Shown one piece after another: positions 8,799 to 17,743 of a DNA stretch of 64,000 nt. Below the pieces are notes generated by a model, which worked only from the letters and a program-made list of their open reading frames with translations, had not been told where the DNA came from and did no database searches. The translations under genes were made by a program, and so were the position numbers. Numbering within the stretch: the first letter of the stretch is position 1; each line of letters begins with the position of its first letter. Source of the DNA: DASWJZ01 sp963846475 (GTDB lineage: Bacteria; Pseudomonadota; Alphaproteobacteria; Rhizobiales; Afifellaceae); contig CAWJVZ010000004.1 in NCBI GenBank assembly GCA_963846475.1, forward strand, positions 1,798,001 to 1,862,000. The letters are read 5' to 3'.

Positions 8799-9994
8799 CT
8801 TCGCAAGACCCTGAACTCGGCGCCTGGTTCCCCCCTGTCGCCTGCGACGGGGGAGGGGGACCATGCGAAGCATGGTGGAGGGGGCAAGTTCAAGCGCGGC
8901 GGTCGGCATCTGCCCCCTCCACCGCCTTCGGCGGTCCCCCTCCCCCGCTTCGCGGGTGAGGAACCGAGCGCCTGCGCCGCTGTGCCGTCCGATTGCGATT
9001 TCAGGCACTATTTCCCCCTTCGCAAGACCCTGAGTCGGCGCCGGGTTCCTCCTCCGTCGCGGAGCGACGGGGGAGGGGGACCATGCGAAGCATGGTGGAG
9101 GGGGCAAGTTCAAGCGCGGCGGTCGGCATCTGCCCCCTCCACCGCCTTCGGCGGTCCCCCTCCCCCGCTTCGCGGGTGAGGAACCGAGCTCCTGCGCCGC
9201 TGTGCCGTCCAGTTGCGATTTCTGGCACTATTCCTCCTCCGTCGCGGAGCGACGGGGGAGGGGGACCATGCGAAGCATGGTGGAGGGGGCAAGTTCAAGC
9301 GCGGCGGTCGGCATCTGCCCCCTCCACCGCCTTCGGCGGTCCCCCTCCCCCGCTTCGCGGGTGAGGAACCGAGCACCTGCGCCGCTGTGCCGTCCAGTTG
9401 CGATTTCTGGCACTATTCCTCCTCCGTCGCGGAGCGACGGGGGAGGGGGACCTTGCGAAGCATGGTGGAGGGGGCAAGTTCAAGCGCGGCGGTCGGCATC
9501 TGCCCCCTCCACCGCCTTCGGCGGTCCCCCTCCCCCGCTTCGCGGGTGAGGAACCGAGCGCCTGCGCCGCTGTGCCATCCGATTGCGATTTCAGGCACTA
9601 TTTCCCCCTTCGCAAGACCCTGAGTCGGCGCCGGGTTCCTCCTCCGTCGCGGAGCGACGGGGGAGGGGGACCTTGCGAAGCATGGTGGAGGGGGCAAGTT
9701 CAAGCGCGGCGGTCGGCATCTGCCCCCTCCACCGCCTTCGGCGGTCCCCCTCCCCCGCTTCGCGGGTGAGGAACCGAGCGCCTGCGCCGCTGTGCCATCC
9801 GATTGCGATTTCAGGCACTATTTCCCCCTTCGCAAGACCCTGACTCGGCGCCGGGTTCCTCCTCCGTCGCGGCGCGACGGGGGAGGGGGACCTGGCGAAG
9901 CATGGTGGAGGGGGCAAGTTCAAGCGCCACGCCCGGCATCCGCCCCTCCACCGCCTTCGGCGGTCCCCCTCCCCCGCTTCGCGGGTGAGGAACC
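8799..9994. repeat. Tandem array of six palindrome-rich units (185 or 220 bp)
   Basis: About 1.2 kb made of near-identical units. A landmark (CC[AT/TT/TG]GCGAAGCATGG) recurs at 8861, 9081, 9266, 9451, 9671 and 9891, giving spacings of 220, 185, 185, 220 and 220. The short units lack one 35-base block (TTCGCAAGACCCTGAGTCGG and flanks). Each unit is a nest of inverted repeats: outer GGTTCCTC/GAGGAACC, CCGTCGC/GCGACGG, GGTGGAGGGGGCA/TGCCCCCTCCACC, ACCGCC-TTC-GGCGGT and CCCGC-TT-CGCGGG. The open frames across it come from the repeat and have no gene-like start signals. The two end units diverge most. It lies between the ion channel gene and gspF. Confidence 0.92.
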
Positions 9995-10042
9995 GACCGC
10001 AAAGATCGGCTATAGTCGCGGAAAGGATTCCAAGCAGACCCG

Positions 10043-11251
10043 ATGCCCAAATTCCGCTACCGGGCCCTCGATGCCGCCGGCCAGATGCGGGTCGGCATCA
10101 TCGAGGCTGCCTCGAACGAAGCGGTGCTGCCCGAGCTGGAAAAGCTCGCGGTCCTGCCGATCGAGATCAGCGACGTCGGCGAGACCCGCCGGTCGCTCCG
10201 CCAGTTTCTGGCGCGCGGGCCGACGCGCGAGGAGATCACCGGCATCACCGAGGACCTGGCGACGCTGATCCGCGGCGGCGTGACGCTCGACCGGGCGCTC
10301 CTCATCCTGTCGGAAACCAGCGCGCGCCCGGCGCTCGCCAAGCTGATGCTCGACCTCCACCGCGCCATCTCCAGCGGCCACAGCCTGGCGGAGGCGGTCG
10401 CCGCCCATCCCGACCTTTTCCCGCGCACCTATGCCAAGATGGTGGAGGTCGCCGAGCTCGCCGGCACGCTCGACGAGACGCTCGGCGTCGTGGCGCACGA
10501 GCGAAGCCGCGGCGAAAAGCTCCGGCGCCGGATCATGTCGGCGCTGACCTATCCGACGTTCTTGATGGTGGCGGCGGGCGGCGTCCTGGTGTTCGTGCTG
10601 GTAAAAATCATCCCGGAGTTCGAGCGGGCGCTGACGGGCCTGCAATCGGAAGCGGAGGGCTCTACGCAGCTGGTCTTTGCGCTGTCGCGGGCGCTCCGCG
10701 AGAACCTCGACCTGTTCGCCGTCCTGGCGATCGCCGTCATCGTCGCGGTCTGGGCGGCCGGGCGAAGCAGAGCGGTGAAGGGCATGCTGATGGAGGCGCT
10801 CGGCCGCATTCCCGGCATCCGCGACGTCTTGCGCCACGAGCAGGCGGTGTCCTTCTGCGCGACGCTCGGCACGCTGAGCCGGAGCGGCGTCGACATCTCC
10901 ACGTCGCTCCGCCTCATCCGCGACCTGATGCGCGACCGGCGGTCGGCGGAAAAGATCGACCGCATCGTGGCGAGCGTCCGGCAGGGCCACCGGCTCAGCG
11001 AAGCGCTCGCCGAATCGGACCTGCTGCCGGTCTATGCCGTGCACATGCTGCGCGTCGGCGAGGAATCCGGCGAGCTGGACATCGCCGCCATACGCGTCGC
11101 CGGCTTCTACGAGGAGAAGCTCGACCGGGCGTTGACACGCCTGACAAGCATTCTCGGCCCGGCTATAATGGTCCTGGTGAGCATGCTCATCGCCTGGCTT
11201 ATCGTCTCGGTGATGTCGGCGCTCCTCAGCATGAACGAGCTGATCCTTTGA
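10043..11251 (+). CDS. gspF: Type II secretion inner-membrane platform protein GspF
   Basis: 402 residues, the usual GspF length. Starts MPKFRYRALDAAGQMRVG, followed by two T2SSF domains (about 70-190 and 270-395). Each ends in membrane helices, such as FLMVAAGGVLVFVLVKIIPEF and a final helix PAIMVLVSMLIAWLIVSVM. It anchors the secretion ATPase and pseudopilus assembly in the inner membrane. First gene of a run gspF-G-H-I-J-K-L-M-N in which most genes overlap or nearly touch. It follows the tandem repeat array by 48 bases, so the promoter must lie in or next to the array. Confidence 0.93.
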   Translation: MPKFRYRALDAAGQMRVGIIEAASNEAVLPELEKLAVLPIEISDVGETRRSLRQFLARGPTREEITGITEDLATLIRGGVTLDRALLILSETSARPALAKLMLDLHRAISSGHSLAEAVAAHPDLFPRTYAKMVEVAELAGTLDETLGVVAHERSRGEKLRRRIMSALTYPTFLMVAAGGVLVFVLVKIIPEFERALTGLQSEAEGSTQLVFALSRALRENLDLFAVLAIAVIVAVWAAGRSRAVKGMLMEALGRIPGIRDVLRHEQAVSFCATLGTLSRSGVDISTSLRLIRDLMRDRRSAEKIDRIVASVRQGHRLSEALAESDLLPVYAVHMLRVGEESGELDIAAIRVAGFYEEKLDRALTRLTSILGPAIMVLVSMLIAWLIVSVMSALLSMNELIL

Positions 11252-11262
11252 AGGTTGTGCCG

Positions 11263-11718
11263 GTGCAGATTGCGTTGAAAAACTTTTTGCGGAGACCCCG
11301 ACTGAAGCGCGACCGCGACGGCGGCTTCACGCTCGTCGAGCTCCTCGTCGTGCTGGTCATCCTCAGCCTGATCATGGGCCTCGTCGGGCCGCGCGTGCTG
11401 AGCTACCTCTCCGACGCCCGGGCGAAGTCGGCCAAGCTGCAGATCGATTCGCTCTCCGCGGCGCTCGATCTGTTCTATCTCGACACCGGCCGCTACCCGT
11501 CGAAGTCGGAGGGCCTCGACGTGCTGATCGCCCGCAAGCCGAGCGTCGAGAACTGGAACGGGCCGTACCTGCAGCAGAATGCGCTGCCGCTCGACCCCTG
11601 GGGGAACCCCTACGAATATCGCATCCCGGGCGACAAGACGGCCTATCAGATCGTCTCGCTGGGCTCCGACGGCCGGGAGGGGGGCACCGACGATGCGAGC
11701 GACATCACCAACGAATAG
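11263..11718 (+). CDS. gspG: Major pseudopilin GspG
   Basis: 151 residues from a GTG at 11263, chosen because AAGG lies 8 bases upstream; TTG 11248 and GTG 11257 are alternatives. The prepilin motif is RDGGFTLVELLVVLVIL, cut after Gly with Glu5 of the mature protein conserved. The body has the GspG signature: a long helix with YLSDARAKSAKLQI, then DLFYLDTGRYPSKSEGL, then PLDPWGNPYEYRIPG, the calcium-binding region. It forms the shaft of the pseudopilus and needs the prepilin peptidase at 21800. Confidence 0.95.
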   Translation: MQIALKNFLRRPRLKRDRDGGFTLVELLVVLVILSLIMGLVGPRVLSYLSDARAKSAKLQIDSLSAALDLFYLDTGRYPSKSEGLDVLIARKPSVENWNGPYLQQNALPLDPWGNPYEYRIPGDKTAYQIVSLGSDGREGGTDDASDITNE

Positions 11719-12175
11719 GCAGGCCGAGGCCGGCTTCGCGCTTTTCGAGCTGGTCCTGGCGCTCGCCATCCTCGGCCTCGTCGCTGGGATCGTATTCCCG
11801 CGCGTTGCCCGCGGCCCCGGGCCGGCAGAGCTCGGCACGACGGCGCAGGAGATCGCCGCGCTGCTCCGCTCCGACCGCAATTCGGCGCTTCGCCACCGCC
11901 GCGAGGTGGTGTCGCGCATCGACGTCGCGCAAGGCATCGTGACCTCCGGCGGCTCGGGCGGCGGCGTTCGCATCCCCGACGGCATCAAGATCGAATTCGT
12001 GCAATCGAGCCGCGAAAAGCGCGGCGCCGCGGGCGGCATCAGGTTCCTGCCCGACGGCGGCTCGTCCGGCGGCTTCCTCAGCATGAGGCGGGGCGCGTCG
12101 GGCTACGATATCGCCGTCAACTGGTTGACCGGCGGCGTGCTCGTCGCCAGCGCCGAACCGCGTCCCGCGCCATGA
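11693..12175 (+). CDS. gspH: Minor pseudopilin GspH
   Basis: 160 residues; the ATG at 11693 lies inside the end of gspG (26-base overlap), with GGGAGGGG just upstream. The prepilin motif is AEAGFALFELVLALAIL followed by GLVAGIVFPRVA, with the conserved Glu five residues after the cleavage Gly. Small predicted beta-rich body with Gly/Ser-rich turns. As a minor pseudopilin it would sit near the pseudopilus tip or shaft. Sequence conservation in GspH is low; the call rests on the motif, size and order in the operon. Confidence 0.85.
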   Translation: MRATSPTNRQAEAGFALFELVLALAILGLVAGIVFPRVARGPGPAELGTTAQEIAALLRSDRNSALRHRREVVSRIDVAQGIVTSGGSGGGVRIPDGIKIEFVQSSREKRGAAGGIRFLPDGGSSGGFLSMRRGASGYDIAVNWLTGGVLVASAEPRPAP

Positions 12176-12591
12176 GGAGCGGCGCGGAGCCGCGGCGCCG
12201 CTGTTCGAAGGCAGGTCAGCGCGGCGAGCGGGGCTTCACGCTCCTGGAGATGCTGGTGGCGGTGGCGATCCTCGCCGCGCTCGTCGGCATCATCCCGCGG
12301 AGCTTCGTCTCGGCGCGCGCCGCGATCGAAAGGTCGCAGGACTGGCTCGAGGCCGGGCTGGTCGCCGACGCCGTGCTGAACGCCGAGCTGGCCGACCGCA
12401 ACCTGCGGCCCGGAACCCGCCGCGGCACGCTGGACGGGCACCGCTGGGCCGCCGTGATCGCGCCCAGCCGGATCCTTGCGGTCCGGCCCGAAGGGACCGA
12501 CAGAATCCTCCTCGACGTCCGCGTCGCCGTCGCCGTCTCAGGCGAAGCAGCGCTCGAAGTAGAGACCGTCCGCATCGGGGCCGCCCAATGA
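12172..12591 (+). CDS. gspI: Minor pseudopilin GspI
   Basis: 139 residues; overlaps gspH by four bases (ATGA), which implies translational coupling. After a basic leader comes GERGFTLLEMLVAVAIL, a canonical prepilin peptidase site with Glu at position 5. The rest matches the size of GspI, which with GspJ and GspK forms the pseudopilus tip complex. The leader of about 20 residues is long and Arg-rich for a prepilin, so the true start might be internal, but no better start codon with a ribosome site is visible. Confidence 0.82.
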   Translation: MRSGAEPRRRCSKAGQRGERGFTLLEMLVAVAILAALVGIIPRSFVSARAAIERSQDWLEAGLVADAVLNAELADRNLRPGTRRGTLDGHRWAAVIAPSRILAVRPEGTDRILLDVRVAVAVSGEAALEVETVRIGAAQ

Positions 12592-13295
12592 GCCGCGCCC
12601 CGGCAGACCGGCAGGACGGCTTCGCGCTCATCGAATCGCTCGCCGTGCTGGCGCTGAGCGCCCTCGTCGTCCTCACCCTGGTGATCGCCGCCGACCTCGT
12701 CACCCGCAACTCCGCCGCCGCAAGCCGGCGGGTCAACCAGATGGAGGCGCTGGCGACCGGCCTTGCCGCGCTCGCCCGCGATATCGCCACCGCCAAGCAC
12801 ATCCCGATCGGCAGCCTCAAGGGCCCGCTGCTCTTCCATGGAGGACCGGCCTCGCTCGGCTTCGTCGGCGGCGCCGGTGGAGAAAGCGGCGCCGGCGACA
12901 GCGTGATCTGGATGGCCGCGAGCTATGAGGACGAGCGCGGGCTGCTGGTCAGGTCGGCGGCGCCGCTCCTGCCGCAGACAGCCGATTTCGCCTCCGTTCC
13001 CTTCGGCGACGCGACGGCCGTGTTGACCGGCCCCTGGGCCTACCGCTTCTCCTACGCCGAGCGCGCGGCACCGGTGGCCTGGACCGAGAGCTGGTCCATC
13101 CCGCAAAAAATGCCCGACCTGATCCGTGTGGAGGTGCTCCAACGGAACACCGGCGAGCGCGTCCTGCCGCCGCTCGTCACGCGCATCCCCGTCGATTCCG
13201 CGCCAGGCTGCCCGGAGGCGGAGAACGGCATCTGCACCGGCCGGCCGGCCGGACCGGCGAACGGCGAGCAACCGAATGCCGCGACCGAGCTCTGA
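12588..13295 (+). CDS. gspJ: Minor pseudopilin GspJ
   Basis: 235 residues; ATGA overlap with gspI. The site DRQDGFALIESLAVLALSAL is a prepilin cleavage and helix motif with Glu5. The soluble part is larger than that of GspH/I, as expected for GspJ, and contains the segment VNQMEALATGLAALARDI found near the start of many GspJ proteins. Predicted tip-complex component with GspI and GspK. The acidic, Pro/Gly-rich tail after residue 215 runs into the start of gspK. Confidence 0.82.
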   Translation: MSRAPADRQDGFALIESLAVLALSALVVLTLVIAADLVTRNSAAASRRVNQMEALATGLAALARDIATAKHIPIGSLKGPLLFHGGPASLGFVGGAGGESGAGDSVIWMAASYEDERGLLVRSAAPLLPQTADFASVPFGDATAVLTGPWAYRFSYAERAAPVAWTESWSIPQKMPDLIRVEVLQRNTGERVLPPLVTRIPVDSAPGCPEAENGICTGRPAGPANGEQPNAATEL

Positions 13296-14151
13296 CGGCT
13301 ACATCACGCTGGCCGTGCTGGTCATGGCCGGGCTGCTGGCGAGCATCGTCTCGGCGCTCCTCGTCGTCGCCCATCCGGCGCTCGGCCTCGCCCGGATCGG
13401 CGCCGACCAAGTCGCCGCCGAAAGCCTCGTCGACGCCGGCCTGAATGCGGCGGGCTACCTTCTGTTTGCCGCCGAGCAGCCGCCCGCCGTCGTCGACGGC
13501 ATGGCATTTCGCTTCCGCGGCGGCACGGTGCGGCTGGCGGTGGCCGAGGAGAGCGGCCGGATCGACCTCAATGCGGCGGAACCGGCCGTTCTCGCCGGCC
13601 TCTTTGCGGCCACCGGAGGCAAATCGATGCAGGCCGATTCCTTCGCCGCGCGAATCGTCGACTGGCGCGACCGCGACCAAGAGCGCGGCGAAGGCGGCGC
13701 CGAGGCTGCCGACTACGCCAGCGCCGATTTGAGCTATGCGCCGAGCGATGGCCCGTTCCGCTCGGTCGCGGATCTGCGCTTCATCCTGGAGCTCAGCCGC
13801 GACGATGCCGCCCGGCTTCTGCCCTTCGTCACCATCTTCAGCGCCTCCAATATCGTCGACCCCCTCTCCGCGCCGCTGACCGTGCTCCGCGCCATCCCCG
13901 ACCTGAGCGACGCGGAGGCGGAGCAAATCGTCGAGCTGCGCAAGGCCGGGCCGGCCGGCGCGGAAGCGCTCGCGGCGCTGATCGCGCCGCATGCCGGCAC
14001 TTTGTCCGAAGACGGCCCAGACATTTTCCGGGTCGGGGTCCGGGCGCGGCTGGCAACGGGATACACGGCGGGAGCCGAGGCGGTCATCATGGCTCCGGCT
14101 GACGAGACCGCGGATTTCCGTATAGTGGCCTGGTCCAAGCTTGGTCCCTGA
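13276..14151 (+). CDS. gspK: Pseudopilus tip protein GspK
   Basis: 291 residues from the ATG at 13276, which overlaps the end of gspJ by 20 bases. N-terminus PSSDGYITLAVLVMAGLLAS: a hydrophobic pilin helix in which position 5 after the Gly is Thr rather than Glu, as is usual for GspK at the tip. The body has the helical SAM-like domain pattern, including GRIDLNAAEPAVLAGLF and DLRFILELSRDDAARLLPFV, typical of GspK. It caps the pseudopilus. Confidence 0.88.
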   Translation: MPRPSSDGYITLAVLVMAGLLASIVSALLVVAHPALGLARIGADQVAAESLVDAGLNAAGYLLFAAEQPPAVVDGMAFRFRGGTVRLAVAEESGRIDLNAAEPAVLAGLFAATGGKSMQADSFAARIVDWRDRDQERGEGGAEAADYASADLSYAPSDGPFRSVADLRFILELSRDDAARLLPFVTIFSASNIVDPLSAPLTVLRAIPDLSDAEAEQIVELRKAGPAGAEALAALIAPHAGTLSEDGPDIFRVGVRARLATGYTAGAEAVIMAPADETADFRIVAWSKLGP

Positions 14152-14172
14152 GCAGCGCCGCGCAGGTCTTCG

Positions 14173-15231
14173 GTGATCCCCTCCATGCTGTCGGTCAATG
14201 CCGGCCTCCAAAGCCTTGTCGACGAGCTGGCCGCGATGCTGGAGCCGCTGCAGATCGGCATGCCGCGCCGGCCGCGCTTCGCGCTCGTCGAGCGCGCCGG
14301 CGCATACGAGCTCTACCGCCTGGACAAGACCGGGCCGGTGCTGGTCAAACGCGGCGATCTCGACGACCTCGCCCGCGCGAAGCTTCCCCGCGAAGTCTTC
14401 GCGCAGCCCGTCGAGGTCCGGCTCGACGGCAGCCGTGTGCTCAGCAAGCTCCTGCAGCTGCCCGCGGCAAGCCGGAACTATCTCGATTCCATCGTCGCCC
14501 ACCAGGTGGAGCGGAACACGCCGTGGGCGGCCGACCGCGTCGTCTTCGACTACGAGCTCGCCGACGACCCGCCGCCCGGCAAGGACCAGATCGGCGTCCG
14601 GCTGGTGGCCACCTCGCGCGAGGTTTTCGACGGCGCCATGCAGCGGCTGGCGGAAGCCGGCATCAAGCCGGAGGTGGTCGGCACCTCCGAGGATCCGCTG
14701 GACCAGCCGAGCGCCGTCAATCTCTTCCGCGGCGGGCGGACCGCACGGCAGCGCGCCCTTCGCCGTGCCGTGGTCGTCGGGCTCGCCGCAATCGCGGCCG
14801 TGGGCGTGGCGATGAGCTTCGCGGCCGCCTGGCGCCTCTATTCGGTCAATGCGGCGGCAAATACGCTGCAGGCGGAAATGGGCGCGACGCGCCAGGCGAT
14901 CGAAGACGCCATGGCCGGGCGCCAGCTTTCCGAAAGCCGTGCGGCGCTGATTGCCCGCAAGCGCGAGACCATGCCGAGCGTCATCCTGCTCGAGCGGCTG
15001 TCGTCGATGATCCCGACCAGCACCTACCTGACCGAATTGACGGTCGACGGCGAAGAGCTCCGCCTCGCGGGCCTGTCCGGCGACGCGCCGGCGCTGATCG
15101 GCATGCTGGAAGAGGCCGATATCCTGGAGGACGTGCGGTTCACCGGGCCGACGATCCGCGACGACAATGCGGCGCAGGACCGCTTCGAGATCCTCGCCCG
15201 CATCGCCGGTCCGGCCGACGCAGCGCAATGA
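14173..15231 (+). CDS. gspL: GspL/PilN-like inner-membrane assembly protein
   Basis: 352 residues from a GTG at 14173 (an ATG at 14185 is possible). The cytosolic half (about 1-190) has an actin-like fold segment, VAHQVERNTPWAADRVVFDY, seen in PilM/GspL. A membrane helix VVVGLAAIAAVGVAMSFAAA near 198-217 is followed by a coiled region and a ferredoxin-like periplasmic end like PilN (VILLERLSSMIPTSTYLTEL). GspL recruits the ATPase GspE to the inner-membrane platform and pairs with GspM, the next gene. Confidence 0.82.
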   Translation: MIPSMLSVNAGLQSLVDELAAMLEPLQIGMPRRPRFALVERAGAYELYRLDKTGPVLVKRGDLDDLARAKLPREVFAQPVEVRLDGSRVLSKLLQLPAASRNYLDSIVAHQVERNTPWAADRVVFDYELADDPPPGKDQIGVRLVATSREVFDGAMQRLAEAGIKPEVVGTSEDPLDQPSAVNLFRGGRTARQRALRRAVVVGLAAIAAVGVAMSFAAAWRLYSVNAAANTLQAEMGATRQAIEDAMAGRQLSESRAALIARKRETMPSVILLERLSSMIPTSTYLTELTVDGEELRLAGLSGDAPALIGMLEEADILEDVRFTGPTIRDDNAAQDRFEILARIAGPADAAQ

Positions 15232-15797
15232 AGGCGATCGTCGCCCAGGCCGTGAGCACGCGCCGCGCCGTCGCGCTGGTCATCGTCGCCTGCACGGTCC
15301 TCATCCCGGCGATCTGGACCGCGTGGAGCCTCCATACGGCGTCGGTCGTGGCGGAAACGGTGCGCAGCCAGTCGGCCGTGCTCGCCGGGCTGAACGAGCG
15401 TCTGGCGGCGCTCGCCGGCGGCCCGACAGGCGCCGCAGCACCCGGCGAAGGCGCCAGCGTCCATCTGCCCGGCGGCACCGCCGCCGTCGCGGGAGCGGCT
15501 CTGCAGCGGCTGGTCGCCGACACGATCGCCGCTGCCGGCGGCCGTCTCGTGGAAAGCGAATTCGCGCCGGTCGACGCCGCCGAGGAGGATCCCGGCCGGG
15601 TCGATCTGCGCGTGTCGTTCGAAACGGATATCGTCGGCTTGCAGCGCGTTCTCTACGAGTTGGAGAGCGGCTTGCCCATTCTTCTGGTGCGGACCTTGAC
15701 GGTGCAATCGCCGGGCGCGACCGAGATCGCCGCGATGGCCAACCCGCCGCTGCGCGTCGACATGCTCGTCGGCGGTTTTTGGGAAGCGGCGGAATGA
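15228..15797 (+). CDS. gspM: GspM-like inner-membrane protein
   Basis: 189 residues; ATGA overlap with gspL. One N-terminal membrane helix (AVALVIVACTVLIPAIWTAW) and a periplasmic domain. The segment FETDIVGLQRVLYELESGLP followed by LLVRTLTVQSP is the pattern of the GspM type II family. Expected partner of GspL in the inner-membrane platform. Identified by operon order and this pattern, since GspM sequences diverge strongly. Confidence 0.8.
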   Translation: MKAIVAQAVSTRRAVALVIVACTVLIPAIWTAWSLHTASVVAETVRSQSAVLAGLNERLAALAGGPTGAAAPGEGASVHLPGGTAAVAGAALQRLVADTIAAAGGRLVESEFAPVDAAEEDPGRVDLRVSFETDIVGLQRVLYELESGLPILLVRTLTVQSPGATEIAAMANPPLRVDMLVGGFWEAAE

Positions 15798-16330
15798 GAC
15801 CGGCGCCGCGGCTGTTCGTTGCGGTTTTCCTTGCCGCCGGCAGCATCGCTCCGCCGGCCGCGGCACAGGATCCGGCCAACTCGCCAGGCGTCAGCCTGAA
15901 TCCCCTGTCCGCGCTGGATCTGGAGAGCCTTGCCGCGACGCGCACGCTGCCGCTGTTCACGCCGTCGCGCAGCGCGCCGGTCGTGGAGCAGCCGGTCGAG
16001 CCGGAAATCGTCGCGGTGGAGCCGGAGATTTACGTCGAGCCGGAGCCGGTTCCGCCGGCCCTCCGGCTGGTCGGGGTGGTGATGACGGAGGCGGACCAGG
16101 TGGCCCTGCTTGCCGACCAGGCAACGGGGATGATCCACCGCCTGCGGGCCGGCGAAAGCTACGACGGCTGGACGTTGAACATCGTCGACGGGCGGACGGT
16201 GGCGTTCGAGAACGACGGCCGCGAGCACACCTTGACGATGTTTGAGGATTTCAGCGGGGGGACCGGCGGCGAGCCGATGGGCGGCGCGAGCGGCGGCGAG
16301 CCGACGGTCATTCCCGAGCCGCAGCTCTGA
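15794..16330 (+). CDS. Periplasmic type II secretion protein, GspN/GspC HR-domain-like
   Basis: 178 residues; ATGA overlap with gspM. Sec signal peptide (RLFVAVFLAAGSIAPPAAAQ), a stretch TLPLFTPSRSAPVV like the RNPLFSP motif at the start of PilP/GspC/GspN domains, then a Pro/Glu linker and a small beta domain (PALRLVGVVMTEADQVALL ... HRLRAGESYDGWTLNIVDG) that matches the homology-region fold. The Gly-rich tail is short. It probably links the platform to the secretin GspD in the periplasm, taking the place of GspC, for which there is no other candidate here. Confidence 0.7.
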   Translation: MRPAPRLFVAVFLAAGSIAPPAAAQDPANSPGVSLNPLSALDLESLAATRTLPLFTPSRSAPVVEQPVEPEIVAVEPEIYVEPEPVPPALRLVGVVMTEADQVALLADQATGMIHRLRAGESYDGWTLNIVDGRTVAFENDGREHTLTMFEDFSGGTGGEPMGGASGGEPTVIPEPQL

Positions 16331-16345
16331 CGCCCCGCTCCGCCG

Positions 16346-17743
16346 TCAGGTGGTGGCGCGCAGCACCTCTTCGATGGAGGTTACTCCCGCCCGGAACTTG
16401 GCGATGCCGTCCTGCAGCATCGTGGTCATGCCGGCGGCGACGGCCCGGCGCTGGATCTGGTGCGGATCGACCTGCGTCCTGATCAGGGTGCGCAGCTCCG
16501 CATCGATGCGCAGCACCTCGAAGATGCCGAGGCGGCCGCGGTAGCCGGTCTTGCCGCACCAATTGCAGCCCGGCGCGGTGTGGAAGGTCTCCCCCGGCCG
16601 CAGCCGCAGCACGCCCTTGTCGACCAGGCTCATGGCCGCCGGCGGCAGCTCGTCGGTCTCGGTCCGGCAGCGCTCGCAGAGCTTGCGCACCAGGCGCTGG
16701 CCGACGACGCAGCGAAGCGCCGAGACGAGCAGAAAATTCTCCACCCCGAGGTCGACGAGCCTGACGACGGCGTCGGCGGCGCTGTTGGTATGCAGCGTGG
16801 TCAGGACGAGATGGCCGGTCAGCGCCGCCTGGATGCCGACGCTCGCGGTATCCCGGTCGCGCATCTCGCCGACCATCAGCACGTCGGGATCGTGGCGGAG
16901 GAACGAGCGGAGCGCGCTGGCGAAGGTCAGATCGATGGACGGCTTCACCTGCGTCTGGTGCACGCCGGGGATCTGGTATTCGATCGGATCCTCGATAGTC
17001 ATGATCTTGCGCTCGGGATCGTTGAGCGTCGACAGCGCCGCCGCCAGCGTTGTCGTCTTGCCGCTGCCGGTCGGCCCGGAGACGACGATCAGCCCATGCG
17101 GCTCGGCGAGCTGCTCGCTGAAGGCTTTCAGGTCGGCCGCCACCATGCCGAGGCGGGACAGGTCGAGGGCGCGCGCTTCCTTGACGAGGATGCGGATCAC
17201 CACCGCCTCGCCGTGCAGCGCCGGCATGGTGGCGATGCGCAGATCCGCCTCGATGTCGCCGATGCGGGCGCGGGCGCGGCCGTCCTGCGGCAGGCGCCGC
17301 TCGGCGATGTTCAGCCCGGCGAGGATTTTCACCCGCGAGACGACGGCGCGCGCCATGCGGCCGGGCAGCGACTGGTAGGGGCGGAGCAGCCCGTCGACGC
17401 GCAGCCGCACGCGCACGCCGTCGCGCGTCGGCTCGATATGGATGTCCGTCGCGGAAAGCTCGACCGCCGCCTCCAGCATGGCATCCACGGCGTGCACGAC
17501 CGGCGCGCCGCTCGCCAGATCCTGCAGCCGCTCCAGGTTCTCCTCGGGCCCCGCCTCGCCGTCGTCCTCCGCCCGCGCGGCGCCATCCTTCAGGTCGCCG
17601 GACCTCTGAGCGCTGGAATCCTGCTCAAACAGCACGGCGAGCTCGTCGAAAGCCGCGACGTGCAGCGGCGCCGGCTCGCCGAGCGCCACCATGACGGCGC
17701 GGATCGCTTCGTCCTTGGTCGGGTCGGCCACGGCGAGCGCCAC
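16346..17743 (-). CDS. gspE: Type II secretion ATPase GspE, ATPase module (gene appears frameshifted upstream)
   Basis: 465 residues in this frame. Walker A GPTGSGKTTTLAA, the Asp box TIEDPIEYQIPGVHQ, Walker B LRHDPDVLMVGEMRD and the His box GHLVLTTLHTNSA are all present. So is the tetracysteine zinc site CERC...CNWCG of the GspE C1 domain. It should power pseudopilus assembly from the cytosol. It converges on the gspF-N run. The N-terminal domain that binds GspL is encoded just upstream in another frame (see 17625-18053). In this frame the reading continues upstream as WIFPFLDEGEVALAVADP, sequence that belongs to GspE, so the ATG at 17743 is not the ancestral start. Confidence 0.85.
   Translation of the reverse strand: MALAVADPTKDEAIRAVMVALGEPAPLHVAAFDELAVLFEQDSSAQRSGDLKDGAARAEDDGEAGPEENLERLQDLASGAPVVHAVDAMLEAAVELSATDIHIEPTRDGVRVRLRVDGLLRPYQSLPGRMARAVVSRVKILAGLNIAERRLPQDGRARARIGDIEADLRIATMPALHGEAVVIRILVKEARALDLSRLGMVAADLKAFSEQLAEPHGLIVVSGPTGSGKTTTLAAALSTLNDPERKIMTIEDPIEYQIPGVHQTQVKPSIDLTFASALRSFLRHDPDVLMVGEMRDRDTASVGIQAALTGHLVLTTLHTNSAADAVVRLVDLGVENFLLVSALRCVVGQRLVRKLCERCRTETDELPPAAMSLVDKGVLRLRPGETFHTAPGCNWCGKTGYRGRLGIFEVLRIDAELRTLIRTQVDPHQIQRRAVAAGMTTMLQDGIAKFRAGVTSIEEVLRATT

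Noticed and set aside
8836..9988. Many open frames of 60-150 residues on both strands
   Set aside because: They come from the tandem repeat, share the same repeated peptide, lack ribosome sites and run on both strands at once.
8799..9994. CRISPR array
   Set aside because: Repeats are 185-220 bp and nearly identical throughout; there are no short unique spacers and no cas genes.
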